From NCBI RefSeq assembly GCF_007859655.1, contig NZ_CP042304.1, positions 1,364,001-1,428,000 of the forward strand: DNA of 64,000 nucleotides. Direction: 5' to 3'. Source of the DNA: Devosia ginsengisoli (GTDB lineage Bacteria > Pseudomonadota > Alphaproteobacteria > Rhizobiales > Devosiaceae). This document shows positions 1 to 10,168 of this stretch, piece after piece. The translations under genes were made by a program, and so were the position numbers. Every line of letters begins with the position of its first letter. Position 1 is the first letter of the stretch. Below the pieces are notes generated by a model. It ran no database searches. It was not told where the DNA came from and was given only the letters and a program-made list of their open reading frames with translations.

Positions 1-42
1 CGCAGGAGCGTGCTCTGGCGGCCGAATAGCCGGAGACCGCCC

Positions 43-606
43 GTGTCCGACATTCCGCCGCTGGCCAGGCTGGGCCGCCGCATCATGGTCCTCGGCCTGA
101 CCAATTCCGGCAAGTCGACGCTGACGGTGGCCCTGTCCGACAGACTGGGCATTCCGGCGGTTCACCTCGACCAGTTCCAGCATCGGCCCAACACCAATTG
201 GGAGCCGCGCCCGGAGGCCGAGTTTGCCGCCTTGCATGACGCCGCCATAGTCGAGCCGGGCTGGATCATCGACGGCTCCTATTCCCGGGTCATGCCACAG
301 CGCCTCGCGCGGGCCACCGGTATCATCGTGGTTACCGATAGCCTCGCCACGCGCTATCGGCGCTATTTTGCCAGGACCCTGTTCCAGAAGGAGCGGGCCG
401 GAGCCCTCGAGGGCGGACAGGATAGCCTCAACTGGAAGATGCTACATTGGCTCTGGAAGACGCGCGACTCGATCGGCAAATACCAGCAGCTCGCGCGCGA
501 ATCCGGGCTGCCGCATGTCTTTGCCAGCAACAAGCGGGAGCTCGACGCGCTCTACGCCGAATGGGGCCTCACGCGCCCCTGGGTTTCAACAGGCCAAGCC
601 GGATAA
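43..606 (+). CDS. P-loop ATPase, adenylate-kinase-like / FlaR-type
   Basis: A 187-residue P-loop NTPase of the kind annotated as 'AAA family ATPase' or 'adenylate kinase-like / topology modulation protein'. The Walker A motif GLTNSGKST lies about 20 residues from the start, in the pattern hydrophobic strand, P-loop, helix. Next come an HLDQ segment typical of small nucleoside/nucleotide kinases and a WIIDGSY segment seen in this family. The substrate is unknown. I prefer the GTG at 43 because a GGAG lies 7 bases upstream; the frame is open to a GTG at 10, but its AGGAG is only one base away, and an ATG at 85 would start just before the P-loop. The gene is convergent with the reductase gene and overlaps its 3' end by 38 bases. 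Family assignment is fairly safe; function is not. Confidence 0.7.
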   Translation: MSDIPPLARLGRRIMVLGLTNSGKSTLTVALSDRLGIPAVHLDQFQHRPNTNWEPRPEAEFAALHDAAIVEPGWIIDGSYSRVMPQRLARATGIIVVTDSLATRYRRYFARTLFQKERAGALEGGQDSLNWKMLHWLWKTRDSIGKYQQLARESGLPHVFASNKRELDALYAEWGLTRPWVSTGQAG

Positions 607-1609
607 GGCTTTCGGCGGCGCTCAGCACCGCGTCTTCGGCGGAAATATAGGGTCGCCCCAGCAGCAGCGCGCCCTTGCTGCCGTCGAAATGCTTCTCATT
701 GCCGATATCGTTGATGATCTGGCGCGCCGGCCCGCCGAAACGGGCGAGCAGCTTGATGATCCAGTCGGGCACATGCTTGCTGGTGATCGTCCAGTCGGGA
801 TAGGCCCGGCGCAGGATGTCAGCGACCTCGGGAAATGGCAGGTAGCTGGCGGTGGCCAGATAGCGCTGGCCGGCGGTTTCCGGCTGCTGCAGGGCCGCGA
901 CATGCATAGCGGCGACATCGCGCACATCGACCACCGAAAAACCGTTCGAGGGCATGGCGGGGGTGGAGCCTTCCAAGAGGCCCGAAACCATCTGCAGCGA
1001 AATGCTGGCATCGGCATCGAGCGCCGGGCCGAGGATGGCGCCGGGATGGATGGTGGTGAGCAGCAGGCCTTCGGAACGCGCATAGGCCCAGGCCGCCTGC
1101 TCGGCGCGGGTCTTGCCGACGCAATAGGCCCAGGTGAATTTCATGGCGTCGAGATCGGTGAAGTCGGCCTCGCTATAGCCGCGCTTGCCACTGGTATGGC
1201 CGTGGCCATAGCCCACCGTAGCAATGGACGAGGTCATCACCACGCGCCTGATATCGGCCGCCACGGCGAAGCGCAGCACGCGCTCGGTGCCTTCGAGCGC
1301 CGGGCCGATGACCACCTGCATATCCCGGGGCTCTTCGGCGAGGATTTGCGCAGCGACATGGGCCACGGCGTCGATCCCCTCCATGGCCTCCGCCCAGCCC
1401 TTGTCCTGCATCAGGTCGAGCCGGACGAAATCGAGGCGGGAGAGTGCCGCTTCGCCAAGCTGGCCAGCGACGGCCTGCCGCACCGCCTCCGCCCTGCCCT
1501 CGGAGCGCACCGTGCCACGCACGCTGAAGCCGGCGCGCAACAGTTCGAGCACGGTCCATTTGCCGACAAACCCATTGGCACCGGTAACCAGAACCTGACC
1601 CGTCTGCAT
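569..1609 (-). CDS. NAD(P)-dependent epimerase/dehydratase, dihydroflavonol-4-reductase-like
   Basis: A 346-residue extended short-chain dehydrogenase/reductase. The N-terminal Rossmann motif TGANGFVG binds NAD(P). A TSS motif followed by Y-CVG-K gives the catalytic Ser and Tyr-x3-Lys, and HPGAILGP is the usual substrate-side loop. The closest named group is dihydroflavonol-4-reductase-like / NAD-dependent epimerase; bacterial members reduce varied carbonyl compounds, so the real substrate cannot be read from sequence. The start is taken at the ATG at 1609, which begins MQTGQVLVTG directly before the nucleotide fold and has a G-rich stretch 6 bases upstream; the frame is open a little further. 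It lies just beyond the terminator of the ribosomal operon, so it probably has its own promoter or depends on read-through. Confidence 0.8.
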   Translation of the reverse strand: MQTGQVLVTGANGFVGKWTVLELLRAGFSVRGTVRSEGRAEAVRQAVAGQLGEAALSRLDFVRLDLMQDKGWAEAMEGIDAVAHVAAQILAEEPRDMQVVIGPALEGTERVLRFAVAADIRRVVMTSSIATVGYGHGHTSGKRGYSEADFTDLDAMKFTWAYCVGKTRAEQAAWAYARSEGLLLTTIHPGAILGPALDADASISLQMVSGLLEGSTPAMPSNGFSVVDVRDVAAMHVAALQQPETAGQRYLATASYLPFPEVADILRRAYPDWTITSKHVPDWIIKLLARFGGPARQIINDIGNEKHFDGSKGALLLGRPYISAEDAVLSAAESLIRLGLLKPRGA

Positions 1610-1620
1610 CGCGATCCCCC

Positions 1621-1655
1621 AAAGCAAAAGCGGCCACGGAATGAACCGCAGCCGC
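1621..1655 (-). terminator. Terminator of the alpha ribosomal block
   Basis: On the minus strand a 10-pair stem (two G-U wobbles; arms 1646-1655 and 1630-1639, 6-base loop) is followed by TTTTGCTTT. It lies 28 bases after the rplQ stop and immediately before the reductase start, as expected for the end of the long ribosomal transcription unit. Confidence 0.7.
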
Positions 1656-1682
1656 CTTCAAAAGTCTATGGAGTCGTGACGC

Positions 1683-2108
1683 TTACGCGGCTTCGAACTC
1701 TTCGTCGTCGCGCGCCTGTACCGGGCCGCTGTCGAGGCCCTTGGCATTGACGTCGCGATCGACGAATTCGATCACGGCCATCGGGGCATTGTCGCCATAG
1801 CGGAAGCCAGCCTTGAGGATGCGGATATAGCCGCCCTGGCGTTCCTTGTAGCGCGGGCCAAGCACGGCGAAGAGCTTGGCAACCTGGCCCTCGTCGCGGA
1901 TCTGGGCGATCGCCTGGCGGCGGGCATGCAGGTCGCCGCGCTTGCCGAGCGTGATCAGCTTCTCGACGATCGGACGCAGGTCCTTCGCCTTGGGCAGGGT
2001 GGTGACGATCTGCTCGTGCTTGATCAGCGCGGCGGACATATTGGCGAACATAGCCTTGCGGTGGCTGGCGGTTCGGCTGAGCTTGCGGCCGGAATTACCG
2101 TGGCGCAT
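1683..2108 (-). CDS. rplQ: 50S ribosomal protein L17
   Basis: L17, 141 residues, a 50S protein near the peptide exit tunnel. It starts with the conserved [10 protein letters not shown] and has the family core [17 protein letters not shown]. The acidic C-terminal tail (DDEEFEAA) extends beyond the roughly 120-residue common core, as in other alphaproteobacteria. It is the last gene of the alpha block, 32 bases after rpoA, and is followed by a strong hairpin/T-tract. Confidence 0.97.
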   Translation of the reverse strand: MRHGNSGRKLSRTASHRKAMFANMSAALIKHEQIVTTLPKAKDLRPIVEKLITLGKRGDLHARRQAIAQIRDEGQVAKLFAVLGPRYKERQGGYIRILKAGFRYGDNAPMAVIEFVDRDVNAKGLDSGPVQARDDEEFEAA

Positions 2109-2140
2109 GGGAGTCTCCTAAAGTGCTTGGCAGCGCGCGA

Positions 2141-3160
2141 TCAATAGTGATCTTCGTAGCGCTTGGCGAGGTCATCGATATTCTCGGGCGGCCAGTTGGC
2201 CACGTCCATCCCGAGGTGAAGCCCCATCTGTGCCAGGACTTCCTTGATTTCGTTGAGCGACTTGCGGCCGAAATTCGGCGTCCGCAGCATCTCGGCTTCC
2301 GTCTTCTGGATGAGGTCGCCGATATAGACGATGTTGTCGTTCTTGAGGCAGTTGGCCGAGCGAACCGACAGTTCGAGCTCGTCGACCTTCTTGAGCAGGG
2401 CCGGGTTGAAGGCCAGTTCGGGAACCGAATCCTGGGCCTTTTCCTTGCTGGGCTCTTCGAAGTTCACGAAGACCGACAACTGGTCCTGGAGAATGCGCGC
2501 GGCGAACGCCACGGCATCTTCCGGCGACACGGCACCATTGGTCTCGACCTGCAGGGTCAGCTTGTCCTTGTCGAGGCTCTCACCGGCGCGGGTGGCATCG
2601 ACCTTGTAGCTGACGCGACGGACCGGGGAAAACAGAGAGTCGACCGGGATATAGCCGATCGGCGCGTCTTCGGGACGGTTCTTGTCAGCCGCGACATAGC
2701 CCTTGCCGGTGTCGACGGTGAACTCGATATTGATCTCGGCGCCGTCGTCGAGGTGGCAGATGACCAGCTCGGGATTCAGCACTTCGATATCGCCGGTGAC
2801 CTTGATGTCGCCGGCGGTGACAGCGCCCGGGCCCTGACGGGAGAGAGCGAGGCGCTTGGGGCCTTCGCCACCCATCTTCAACGCGATTTCCTTCACGTTG
2901 AGGACCAGGTCGGTAATGTCTTCCCGCACGCCCGGAAGCGAGGAGAATTCATGCAGGATGCCGTCAATCTGGATTGCGGTAACTGCCGCGCCCTGGAGCG
3001 ACGACAGCAGCACGCGACGCAGGGCATTCCCGAGGGTAAGCCCGTAACCGCGCTCAAGCGGCTCGGCAACTACCGAGGCCACGCGCGCGTTGTCGCTGCC
3101 CGAAACAATCTCCAGCTTGGTCGGCTTGATCAGTTCTTGCCAGTTCCTCTGGATCGTCAC
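2141..3160 (-). CDS. rpoA: RNA polymerase subunit alpha
   Basis: RpoA, 339 residues, full length. The N-terminal domain (about 1-235) carries the dimerisation helix region [15 protein letters not shown]. After a linker, the C-terminal domain (about 250-320) has the helix-hairpin-helix core with [18 protein letters not shown], which contacts UP elements and activators. It sits in the usual alpha-block position between rpsK and rplQ. A 107-base gap with a hairpin precedes it, so its level may be tuned relative to rpsM-rpsK. Confidence 0.98.
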   Translation of the reverse strand: MTIQRNWQELIKPTKLEIVSGSDNARVASVVAEPLERGYGLTLGNALRRVLLSSLQGAAVTAIQIDGILHEFSSLPGVREDITDLVLNVKEIALKMGGEGPKRLALSRQGPGAVTAGDIKVTGDIEVLNPELVICHLDDGAEINIEFTVDTGKGYVAADKNRPEDAPIGYIPVDSLFSPVRRVSYKVDATRAGESLDKDKLTLQVETNGAVSPEDAVAFAARILQDQLSVFVNFEEPSKEKAQDSVPELAFNPALLKKVDELELSVRSANCLKNDNIVYIGDLIQKTEAEMLRTPNFGRKSLNEIKEVLAQMGLHLGMDVANWPPENIDDLAKRYEDHY

Positions 3161-3215
3161 GGTTATGTCCTTTCAAAATCGCGGCCCCAGCCCCGGAGCC
3201 GCACCGCCGCAAACG

Positions 3216-3250
3216 CAATAAGACTCCCGGCCCATTCAATCGGCCGGGAG
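3216..3250 (-). terminator. Hairpin between rpsK and rpoA (partial terminator/attenuator)
   Basis: Perfect 9-pair inverted repeat, CTCCCGGCC at 3224-3232 and GGCCGGGAG at 3242-3250, with a 9-base loop. On the minus strand it is followed by a short T-rich TCTTATT. The T-tract is weak and rpoA lies directly downstream, so attenuation or an RNA-processing/stability hairpin is likelier than full termination. Confidence 0.5.
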
Positions 3251-3267
3251 CTCTTCAATCGGTCTAT

Positions 3268-3660
3268 TTAGACGCGGCGCCGCTTGCGCGGGCGGCAGCC
3301 ATTGTGCGGGATCGAGGTCACGTCACGGATCGAGGTGACGTTGAAACCAGCGGCCTGCAGCGCACGAAGTGCCGATTCACGACCCGAGCCGGGCCCGCGA
3401 ACCTCGACTTCGAGGGTCTTCATGCCGTGTTCCTGCGCCTTCTTGGCAGCATCTTCAGCGGCAACCTGGGCAGCATAGGGGGTCGACTTGCGCGAGCCCT
3501 TGAAGCCCATCACGCCCGACGAGGACCACGAAATCGTGTTGCCCTGCATGTCGGCGATGGTGATCATGGTGTTGTTGAACGAGGCATTCACGTGGGCAAC
3601 ACCCGACGTGATATTCTTGCGCTCCTTGCGACGGACGCGCGCGACTTCAGCTTTAGCCAT
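3268..3660 (-). CDS. rpsK: 30S ribosomal protein S11
   Basis: S11, 130 residues, on the 30S platform near the mRNA exit. Conserved segments seen are [24 protein letters not shown] and the basic tail [10 protein letters not shown]. It lies 78 bases after rpsM and upstream of rpoA, the normal alpha-block order. Confidence 0.98.
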   Translation of the reverse strand: MAKAEVARVRRKERKNITSGVAHVNASFNNTMITIADMQGNTISWSSSGVMGFKGSRKSTPYAAQVAAEDAAKKAQEHGMKTLEVEVRGPGSGRESALRALQAAGFNVTSIRDVTSIPHNGCRPRKRRRV

Positions 3661-3738
3661 TTAATTCCTCTAGACGATATCAGCGCTGCCGTTAGCGAAT
3701 TGCCCCGGCAGCTACATCGAAGAACCCGGTATGGGTTC

Positions 3739-4107
3739 TTACTTCTTCTTGCCGGCGATCGGCTTGGCCGGACCCTTGCGGGTACGAGCATTGGTGTGGG
3801 TGCGCTGGCCGCGCACCGGCAGGCCACGACGATGACGCAGGCCACGATAGTTGCCCAGGTCCATCAGACGCTTGATGTTCATCGCCACATTGCGGCGCAG
3901 ATCACCTTCCACGACATAGTCGCGGTCGATGGCCTCACGGATCTGGATGACTTCGGCGTCAGTGAGCTCGTTCACACGGCGCTCTGCCGGAATGCCAACC
4001 TTGGTGCAGATATCCTCGGCGAACTTGTCGCCGATCCCGTGGATATACTGCAGCGCAATGACAACGCGCTTATTCGTCGGGATATTGACGCCAGCAATAC
4101 GAGCCAC
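3739..4107 (-). CDS. rpsM: 30S ribosomal protein S13
   Basis: S13, 122 residues, in the 30S head, contacting the P-site tRNA and the 50S bridge. It starts [14 protein letters not shown] and includes [10 protein letters not shown] (helix-hairpin-helix-like region), the [23 protein letters not shown] core split over the anticodon-facing loop, and a Lys-rich tail. It is the first gene of the alpha block after a 178-base gap that may hold its own promoter. Confidence 0.98.
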   Translation of the reverse strand: MARIAGVNIPTNKRVVIALQYIHGIGDKFAEDICTKVGIPAERRVNELTDAEVIQIREAIDRDYVVEGDLRRNVAMNIKRLMDLGNYRGLRHRRGLPVRGQRTHTNARTRKGPAKPIAGKKK

Positions 4108-4234
4108 GTCTGCTCTCCTTCATTCAGCGCGAACCATCACGGCTGGCGCCCTTATAACAACAAGGGACCGGACTTCGACCCCCAACCATGTGGAGAACCG
4201 AATCCAGCCCAATAATCCATGAGACTGACGCGGT

Positions 4235-4263
4235 TCTTTAAGGGCTCGATTCCGCAGAGTCAA
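4235..4263 (-). promoter_or_regulatory. Possible promoter for rpsM-rpsK-rpoA-rplQ
   Basis: In the 178-base adk-rpsM gap the minus strand has a -35-like TTGACT (4258-4263), a 17-base spacer and a weak -10-like TAAAGA (4235-4240). The position, about 130 bases before rpsM, is plausible, but the -10 match is poor. Confidence 0.25.
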
Positions 4264-4285
4264 CTGCCAAACCCAGCCCTGTAAC

Positions 4286-4855
4286 TCAGTGGGCGATCGC
4301 CGCCCTTATGGCAGCAGTCACCTGCTCGACCGGCGCCATGCCGTCGACGGTCTTCAGCAGACCTTCCTCGGCATAATAGGCAACCAGCGGAGCGGTCTGC
4401 TCCTGGTAGACGCCGAGGCGCTTGCGCAGCACTTCCTCATTGTCGTCGGCACGGGCCCCGCCCGATTCCTTGGCGCGCTGGATCACCCGGCGCACCAGTT
4501 CATCGGCATCGGCCTTGATTTCGATGACCGCATCGAGCTTGACGCCCTTGTCGATCAACATCTGGTCGAGCGCTTCGGCCTGCGCAATGGTGCGCGGGAA
4601 GCCATCGAGGATGAAACCCGGTCTGCAGTCCTCGGCATCGAGACGCTCGGAGACGATGCCGTTGACGATGGCGTCGGAAACGAGGTCACCGCGATCCACG
4701 ATGGCCTTGGCTTCCAGACCCAGCGGGGTCTTGGCGGCTATGGCCGAGCGGAGGATGTCGCCGGTCGAGAGCTGGGGGATGCCGTAGGTATCGACCAGAA
4801 TCTTGGCCTGGGTCCCCTTCCCCGCTCCCGGCGGTCCGAGCAGTATCAACCTCAT
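4286..4855 (-). CDS. adk: Adenylate kinase
   Basis: Adk, 189 residues, interconverts ATP + AMP and 2 ADP in the cytoplasm. The P-loop [11 protein letters not shown] is at the N-terminus, the AMP-binding region follows (STGDILR), and DGFPRT is the conserved core motif. The protein is the short form: the LID between about residues 125 and 140 is reduced and lacks the four zinc Cys, as in most alphaproteobacteria, so it is not a truncation. Its start overlaps the secY stop by 4 bases, implying translational coupling, as in the standard spc-block order secY-adk. Confidence 0.97.
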   Translation of the reverse strand: MRLILLGPPGAGKGTQAKILVDTYGIPQLSTGDILRSAIAAKTPLGLEAKAIVDRGDLVSDAIVNGIVSERLDAEDCRPGFILDGFPRTIAQAEALDQMLIDKGVKLDAVIEIKADADELVRRVIQRAKESGGARADDNEEVLRKRLGVYQEQTAPLVAYYAEEGLLKTVDGMAPVEQVTAAIRAAIAH

Positions 4856-6192
4856 CGACGCTTGCCTCCTCCAAGACGGGACTTCTTGACCAGCCCCTCA
4901 TACTGCTGGGCGATCAGATGGCTCTGCACCTGGCTGATCGTATCCAGGGTCACCGTCACCATGATCAGCAGCGAGGTGCCGCCGATGAACTGGCTGATGG
5001 CCAGCTGGCTGAACAGCACTTCCGGTATCAGCGCCACGACCGTCAGATAGATCGCCCCGATGACCGTGATGCGCGTCAGCACATAGTCGATATGAGCAGC
5101 GGTGCGCTCACCCGGGCGGATGCCCGGAATGAAGCCGCCGGAGCGCTTGAGGTTATCGGCCGTCTCGGTCGGGTTGAACACGATGGCGGTGTAGAAGAAG
5201 GTGAAGAAGATGATGAAGAAAGCAAACAGCGCCAGATAAAGCGGCTGCCCGCGACCCAGCATCGCCGTCACCACCTGCAGCCATTGCGGGGCGTTACCCT
5301 GCGCCGCGAAGGACGCAATGGTGGCCGGCAGCAGCAGCAGCGAGGAACCGAAAATCACCGGGATAACGCCCGACGTGTTCAGCTTGAGCGGCAGATGCGA
5401 GCTGTCGCCCTGGAACATCTTGTTGCCGACCTGGCGCTTTGGATACTGGATCAGCAGCCGGCGCTGGGCGCGTTCGAAGAACACGATGACGCCGATAACC
5501 ACAAGGGCCAGCACCAGCATGCCGGCCGCGGCCAGGCCCGGAATGGCGCCGGTGCGGCTCAGTTCCAGGGTCTGCGCGATGGTCGTTGGCAGGTTGGCCA
5601 CGATGCCGGCGAAGATGATCAGCGAAATGCCGTTGCCGACGCCGCGTGCGGTGATCTGCTCACCGACCCACATCAGGAACATGGTGCCGCCGACCAGCGT
5701 GATGACGGTCGAAATACGGAAGAACCAGCCCGGATTGAGCACGACGCCCTGGCTCGCTTCGAGGCCAACGGCAATGCCATAGGCCTGCACGGCGCAGAAC
5801 ACCACGGTCAGGTAGCGCGTATACTGGTTCATCTTGCGACGGCCAGCCTCGCCACCCTCTTTCTTCATGGCCTCCATCCGCGGCGAGGCGGTGGAGATCA
5901 CCTGAATCACGATCGAGGCAGTGATGTAGGGAATAAGGTTGAGGGCAAAGATCGCCATGCGTTCGACGGCGCCGCCGGCGAACATGTTGAACATGCCGAT
6001 AATGCCCTGCTGCGACTGCTCGAACGTCGCGCGGAAGGCATCGGGGTCGATGCCCGGCACCGGAATGAACGTACCCAGACGATAGACGAGCAGCGCGCCC
6101 AGTGTGAACCAGATGCGCTGCTGCAGAGCCTTCGCCTTGGAAAAGGTCGAAAAATTGAGATTACGTGCCAGCTGTTCGGCTGCGGACGCCAT
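4852..6192 (-). CDS. secY: Protein translocase subunit SecY
   Basis: SecY, 446 residues, the channel of the SecYEG translocon, with about ten membrane helices. Recognisable parts are the N-terminal cytoplasmic segment ([18 protein letters not shown]), the GIDPDAF plug region after TM1, [14 protein letters not shown], and the conserved cytoplasmic loop [12 protein letters not shown]. It follows rplO after a 125-base gap containing a strong hairpin, and overlaps adk by 4 bases. SecE is encoded in the same superlocus near 33.7 kb. Confidence 0.98.
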   Translation of the reverse strand: MASAAEQLARNLNFSTFSKAKALQQRIWFTLGALLVYRLGTFIPVPGIDPDAFRATFEQSQQGIIGMFNMFAGGAVERMAIFALNLIPYITASIVIQVISTASPRMEAMKKEGGEAGRRKMNQYTRYLTVVFCAVQAYGIAVGLEASQGVVLNPGWFFRISTVITLVGGTMFLMWVGEQITARGVGNGISLIIFAGIVANLPTTIAQTLELSRTGAIPGLAAAGMLVLALVVIGVIVFFERAQRRLLIQYPKRQVGNKMFQGDSSHLPLKLNTSGVIPVIFGSSLLLLPATIASFAAQGNAPQWLQVVTAMLGRGQPLYLALFAFFIIFFTFFYTAIVFNPTETADNLKRSGGFIPGIRPGERTAAHIDYVLTRITVIGAIYLTVVALIPEVLFSQLAISQFIGGTSLLIMVTVTLDTISQVQSHLIAQQYEGLVKKSRLGGGKRR

Positions 6193-6269
6193 ATATCGCT
6201 CCTATGGCTTCAAGGCCAGGTGCGCTCGGAGCGCTTCGGGAGCATATGGATCTACGTCCCTAACGCAAC

Positions 6270-6306
6270 AAACCAAAAGAGCGCACCCGAACCATGTCGG
6301 GTGCGC
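6270..6306 (-). terminator. Hairpin between rplO and secY
   Basis: Perfect 10-pair inverted repeat, GCGCACCCGA at 6281-6290 and TCGGGTGCGC at 6297-6306, with a 6-base loop. On the minus strand it is followed by TCTTTTGGTTTG, so it looks like an intrinsic terminator. Because secY-adk follow in the same direction, it probably attenuates spc-block transcription or marks the start of a separate secY unit. Confidence 0.6.
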
Positions 6307-6317
6307 CAAGCCGGGGA

Positions 6318-6818
6318 TCAACCGGCGTATGGGGTCTTTTTCCACGGCGCCTTGGCCGGGATCACCTCGACCTTGCCACCAGCAGCCTCGATGGCAGCGG
6401 TCGCACCGGCGGTCGCATAGTTGACCTTGAAGGTGGCCTTCTTGGCGGTGAAGCCGGCCGAGCCGATCAGACGGACACCGTCCTTGGCGCGGCGGATCAC
6501 GCGGGCGGCGATCAGCGCTTCAGCGTCGATCACACCCTTGGCGTCGAGCTTGCCGGAGTCGATATAGGCCTGGATGCGGTCGATGCGGACTTCGTTCCAA
6601 TCCTTGGGATTCAGCGGATTGAAGCCGCGCTTCGGCATACGCATGTGAAGGGGCATCTGGCCGCCTTCGAAGCCGTTGATCGCAACGCCCGAGCGTGCGG
6701 TCTGGCCCTTGCCGCCGCGACCACCGGTCTTGCCCTTGCCGGAGCCGATACCACGGCCGACGCGGACGCGGAGCTTGTTGGCGCCGGGATTGTCGCGAAG
6801 TTCGTTCAAACGGGTCAT
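6318..6818 (-). CDS. rplO: 50S ribosomal protein L15
   Basis: L15, 166 residues, a late-assembly 50S protein. The Gly/Lys-rich N-terminus ([15 protein letters not shown]) that threads into 23S rRNA is evident, followed by the globular part with [18 protein letters not shown]. It lies 17 bases after rpmD and before secY, the normal spc order. Confidence 0.98.
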   Translation of the reverse strand: MTRLNELRDNPGANKLRVRVGRGIGSGKGKTGGRGGKGQTARSGVAINGFEGGQMPLHMRMPKRGFNPLNPKDWNEVRIDRIQAYIDSGKLDAKGVIDAEALIAARVIRRAKDGVRLIGSAGFTAKKATFKVNYATAGATAAIEAAGGKVEVIPAKAPWKKTPYAG

Positions 6819-6835
6819 TTGTCGGACCTTCTCTC

Positions 6836-7024
6836 TTACTCGCCGACGACGCGGACGAGGTGCGGGACCTTGTTGATCATGCCGCGAACTTCGGGCGTAT
6901 CAACCAGCTCGCGCTGCTTGTTCATCTTGTTCAGGCCCAGACCGATCAGGGTCGCGCGCTGAGACTTGTCGCGGCGGATCGGTGAACCGATCTGCTGCAC
7001 GGTAATGGTGGTGTTCTTGGCCAT
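6836..7024 (-). CDS. rpmD: 50S ribosomal protein L30
   Basis: L30, 62 residues, the usual bacterial length. It contains the conserved [21 protein letters not shown] region that follows the first beta strand, then NKMN and a short C-terminus. It sits 15 bases after rpsE and 17 before rplO. Confidence 0.96.
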   Translation of the reverse strand: MAKNTTITVQQIGSPIRRDKSQRATLIGLGLNKMNKQRELVDTPEVRGMINKVPHLVRVVGE

Positions 7025-7039
7025 GGTGTCTCTCCAGAC

Positions 7040-7573
7040 TTAGGCTTCGACGGCAGTTTCGCCGCGGCGAGCCTGCAGTTCGGAAACCTTGAGGCCGCGA
7101 CGGGCTGCAACCGAGCGAGGGCTGTCGACGCGCTTCAGCGCATCGAAGGTGGCCCGCACCATGTTGTAGGGGTTCGCGGTGCCCTGCGACTTGGCGACGA
7201 TGTCGTTGATACCAAGGGTCTCGAACACGGCGCGCATCGGACCACCAGCAATGATGCCGGTACCCGGAACGGCGGCGCGCAGGATCACCTTGCCGGCGCC
7301 GTGGCGGCCGGCAACGTCATGGTGAAGCGTACGGGCATCGCGCAGCGGCACCCGGATCATCTGGCGCTTGGCCTGTTCGGTGGCCTTGCGGATCGCCTCG
7401 GGAACTTCACGGGCCTTGCCGTGACCGAACCCAACGCGGCCCTTCTGGTCGCCGACGACAACCAGAGCGGCGAAGCCGAAGCGACGGCCACCCTTGACCA
7501 CCTTGGCCACGCGGTTGATGTGGACCAGGCGATCGACGAATTCGCTTTCGCGCTCTTGAACGTCTCTGCTCAT
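7040..7573 (-). CDS. rpsE: 30S ribosomal protein S5
   Basis: S5, 177 residues from the ATG at 7573 ([17 protein letters not shown]). The reading frame is open further upstream, but that part overlaps rplR and is not homologous to S5. The double-stranded RNA-binding-like domain contains [18 protein letters not shown] and [12 protein letters not shown]; the second domain has [16 protein letters not shown]5 contributes to decoding fidelity. Confidence 0.97.
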   Translation of the reverse strand: MSRDVQERESEFVDRLVHINRVAKVVKGGRRFGFAALVVVGDQKGRVGFGHGKAREVPEAIRKATEQAKRQMIRVPLRDARTLHHDVAGRHGAGKVILRAAVPGTGIIAGGPMRAVFETLGINDIVAKSQGTANPYNMVRATFDALKRVDSPRSVAARRGLKVSELQARRGETAVEA

Positions 7574-7595
7574 AATTCTCTTTCCTCGCCGTGTT

Positions 7596-7958
7596 CTAGA
7601 ACTGCAGGCCGCCCTCACGGGCAGCGTCTGCAAGGGCCTTGACACGGCCGTGATAGATATAAGCCCCGCGATCGAAGATCACGTCAGCAACACCGGCCTT
7701 GGTGCCGCGCTCCGCGATCAGCTTGCCGATCGTGGCAGCGGCCTCGGCGGTAGCGCCGTTCTTGACCTTGGCCTTGACGTCCTTGTCGAGCGTCGAAGCG
7801 GCAGCCAGCGTACGGCCGGTCGCGTCGTCGATGATCTGGGCGTAGATATTCTTGTCCGAGCGGAAAACGCTGAGACGGGGACGACCGAAGGCACGAGCCT
7901 TGAGCGCCTTGCGGACACGAGCCTTGCGGCGCTCCGCACCCTTTGCACTGATAGCCAT
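7596..7958 (-). CDS. rplR: 50S ribosomal protein L18
   Basis: L18, 120 residues, binds 5S rRNA in the central protuberance. The basic N-terminus with [20 protein letters not shown] and the C-terminal [24 protein letters not shown] are diagnostic. It lies 12 bases after rplF. Confidence 0.98.
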   Translation of the reverse strand: MAISAKGAERRKARVRKALKARAFGRPRLSVFRSDKNIYAQIIDDATGRTLAAASTLDKDVKAKVKNGATAEAAATIGKLIAERGTKAGVADVIFDRGAYIYHGRVKALADAAREGGLQF

Positions 7959-7970
7959 TGCAGGCGCTCC

Positions 7971-8504
7971 TTACTTCTTCTTGCCTTCTTTGCGGAACAC
8001 GAACTCGTTCGCATACCGCACGCCCTTGCCCTTGTAAGGCTCCGGCTTGCGCCAGGCGCGAATATTCGCTGCAACCTGGCCGACCTGCTGCTTGTCGATA
8101 CCGGTGACGACGATTTCCGTCGGCGTCGGGATAGCCAGCGTAATACCCTTGGGGGCTTCGTAGATCACTTCGTGACTGAAACCAAGCGACAGCTTGATAT
8201 CCTTGCCCTGCATGGCAGCGCGATAGCCAACGCCCTGGATCGCCAGCTTCCTCTCGAAGCCGGCCGAAACGCCGGTGACGATGTTCTGCAGCAGCGCACG
8301 GGTGGTGCCCCAGGCAGCGCGCGCAAACCGGGAATCGCTGGTGGGCGAAACCACCAGACCCTCGGCAGTCTGCTCGACATTGACGGCATCCATCAGGTCG
8401 ATGCTCAGTTCGCCCTTCGGGCCCTTGGCGGAGACGGTACGACCATTGATCGTGACCGTAACCCCGCTTACCGGTGCGACCGGTTGCTTGCCAGTACGTG
8501 ACAT
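7971..8504 (-). CDS. rplF: 50S ribosomal protein L6
   Basis: L6, 177 residues, near the factor-binding site next to the sarcin-ricin loop. Two tandem similar domains are visible; the second has the signature [12 protein letters not shown]. The N-terminus starts with V-x-GVTVTI. It follows rpsH after 54 bases and ends with a Lys-rich tail. Confidence 0.98.
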   Translation of the reverse strand: MSRTGKQPVAPVSGVTVTINGRTVSAKGPKGELSIDLMDAVNVEQTAEGLVVSPTSDSRFARAAWGTTRALLQNIVTGVSAGFERKLAIQGVGYRAAMQGKDIKLSLGFSHEVIYEAPKGITLAIPTPTEIVVTGIDKQQVGQVAANIRAWRKPEPYKGKGVRYANEFVFRKEGKKK

Positions 8505-8558
8505 TCTAGTTCAATCCTTGAGTAATCGTCTTACCCCGGATCCCAAGGCCATCAGGCC

Positions 8559-8957
8559 TTAGAATACGCGGCAGAGTACCTCGCCACCAACATTGGCAGC
8601 CTTGGCTTCGTGGTCGGCCATCACACCCTTGGGGGTGGAAAGGATCGACACGCCGAGACCGTTGGCCACCTGCGGAATATTCTTCACCGAGGCGTAGACG
8701 CGACGGCCGGGACGCGAAACGCGCTCGATCGTGCGGATGACGCCTTCATTGTCCGAGTACTTGAGTTCGATTTCGTACTCGGCGGCACCGTTCTCGAACT
8801 TGGTCTCCGAATAGCCGCGGATGAAACCCTCGGACTGGAGCACATCCAGCACGCGGCCACGCAGGGTCGATGCCGGAGTCGAAACGGAATTCTTGCGACG
8901 CTGCTGGGCGTTGCGGATGCGGGTCAGCATGTCGCCGATGGGATCGGAAAAGCTCAT
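8559..8957 (-). CDS. rpsH: 30S ribosomal protein S8
   Basis: S8, 132 residues, a primary binder of 16S rRNA and, in many bacteria, the translational repressor of the spc operon. It starts [18 protein letters not shown]. The C-terminal signature [14 protein letters not shown] and EVLCRVF are intact. It lies 13 bases after rpsN. Confidence 0.98.
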   Translation of the reverse strand: MSFSDPIGDMLTRIRNAQQRRKNSVSTPASTLRGRVLDVLQSEGFIRGYSETKFENGAAEYEIELKYSDNEGVIRTIERVSRPGRRVYASVKNIPQVANGLGVSILSTPKGVMADHEAKAANVGGEVLCRVF

Positions 8958-8970
8958 CTGATGGTTCTCC

Positions 8971-9276
8971 TTACCAGCTCGACTTCACGAGACCCGGGAT
9001 CTGGCCCAGGTTGCCCAGCTGACGCAGAGCGATACGGCTCATCTTCAGCTTGCGGTAGAAGCCACGGGGACGACCCGAGACTTCGCAGCGGTTGCGGACG
9101 CGGACCTTGGCCGAATTGCGCGGCAGCTCGGCCAGCTTGAGCTGGGCTGCGAAACGCTCGTCCATCGGGATGGACGCGTCCTTGGTCTTTGCCTTGAGAG
9201 CGGCACGCTTGGCAGCAAACTGCTTGGCGAGCGCAGCGCGCTTGTTGTTCTTAATGATGGAGCTGGTCTTTGCCAT
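8971..9276 (-). CDS. rpsN: 30S ribosomal protein S14 (zinc-free form)
   Basis: S14, 101 residues, in the 30S head. It is the long, C-minus form: the CxxC pairs of the short zinc-binding type are absent and the signature is [21 protein letters not shown]. It lies between rplE (30 bases) and rpsH, as in the spc block. Confidence 0.98.
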   Translation of the reverse strand: MAKTSSIIKNNKRAALAKQFAAKRAALKAKTKDASIPMDERFAAQLKLAELPRNSAKVRVRNRCEVSGRPRGFYRKLKMSRIALRQLGNLGQIPGLVKSSW

Positions 9277-9306
9277 ATCCTGATCCTTTTTCCCTTCCCT
9301 GTCCGC

Positions 9307-9864
9307 TTACTGGCGGAAGGGGAAGTTGAACGCCTTCAGCAGCGCGCGAGCTTCGTCATCGGACTTCGCGGTCGTGGCGATCACGATGTCCATGCCCCAG
9401 ACCTGATCAACCTGGTCATAGTTGATTTCCGGGAAAATGATGTGTTCCTTGATGCCCATGGCATAGTTGCCACGGCCGTCGAAGGAGTTCGGGTTCAGCC
9501 CGCGGAAGTCACGAACGCGCGGCAGCGCGATGTTCACCAGGCGGTCGAGAAACTCGTACATGCGGGTCTTGCGCAGCGTCACCTTCACGCCGAGCGGCAT
9601 GTCTTCGCGGACCTTGAAGCCGGCGATGGACTTGCGCGCATGGGTAATGACCGGCTTCTGGCCGGCGATCTTTTCGAGATCGGCCGCAGCGGTCTTGACC
9701 TTCTTGGTGTCGTTGACGGCTTCGCCAACGCCCATATTCAGCACGATCTTGTCGAGCTTGGGCAATTCCATGACGTTCTTGTAGGAGAACTGCTCCTGCA
9801 GAACCTTGCGGATGTTCTCTTCGTACTCGGTACGAAGACGCGGAACGTAAGCTGTCTCAGCCAT
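9307..9864 (-). CDS. rplE: 50S ribosomal protein L5
   Basis: L5, 185 residues, binds 5S rRNA and forms the B1b bridge to S13. Signatures seen are [33 protein letters not shown] and the C-terminal KAFNFPFR. Its start overlaps the rplX stop by 8 bases, so the two are probably translationally coupled. Confidence 0.98.
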   Translation of the reverse strand: MAETAYVPRLRTEYEENIRKVLQEQFSYKNVMELPKLDKIVLNMGVGEAVNDTKKVKTAAADLEKIAGQKPVITHARKSIAGFKVREDMPLGVKVTLRKTRMYEFLDRLVNIALPRVRDFRGLNPNSFDGRGNYAMGIKEHIIFPEINYDQVDQVWGMDIVIATTAKSDDEARALLKAFNFPFRQ

Positions 9865-10168
9865 CGATCGAATCTCCGGTCGACTTGGCGACGCGCGTCT
9901 TCACGCCGTCCTTGATCTGGAAACCGACGCGGCTGGGCTTGCCATCCTTGTCGGCGATCGCGAGGTTCGACAGGTGAATCGGCGCTTCCTTGGTGAAGAT
10001 GCCGGCATCGGTCGACGCGGTCTGCTTGGTGTGGCGGCGGACCAGGTTGATGCCCTGGACGGTCGCGCGGGTCTCGGTCGGGAAAACCTGGAGGACCTGG
10101 CCAGTCTTGCCCTTGTCCTTGCCAGCCAGGACGACGACCTTATCGCCCTTCTTGATCTTGGCAGCCAT
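9857..10168 (-). CDS. rplX: 50S ribosomal protein L24
   Basis: L24, 103 residues, an assembly initiator near the exit tunnel. The KOW motif ([20 protein letters not shown]) fills the first 30 residues, and [19 protein letters not shown] is the conserved downstream segment. It overlaps rplN by one base and rplE by 8. Confidence 0.98.
   Translation of the reverse strand: MAAKIKKGDKVVVLAGKDKGKTGQVLQVFPTETRATVQGINLVRRHTKQTASTDAGIFTKEAPIHLSNLAIADKDGKPSRVGFQIKDGVKTRVAKSTGDSIDG

Noticed and set aside
10..42. GTG at position 10 as start of the P-loop ATPase
   Set aside because: Its AGGAG is one base away, too close to function; GTG 43 has better spacing.
368..1750. A 460-codon plus-strand frame across the reductase gene
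   Set aside because: It is antisense to a clear SDR-family enzyme and overlaps rplQ; no ribosome-binding site or recognisable domain.
4286..4855. adk as a truncated gene
   Set aside because: The short LID is the normal zinc-free alphaproteobacterial form; all nucleotide-binding motifs are present.
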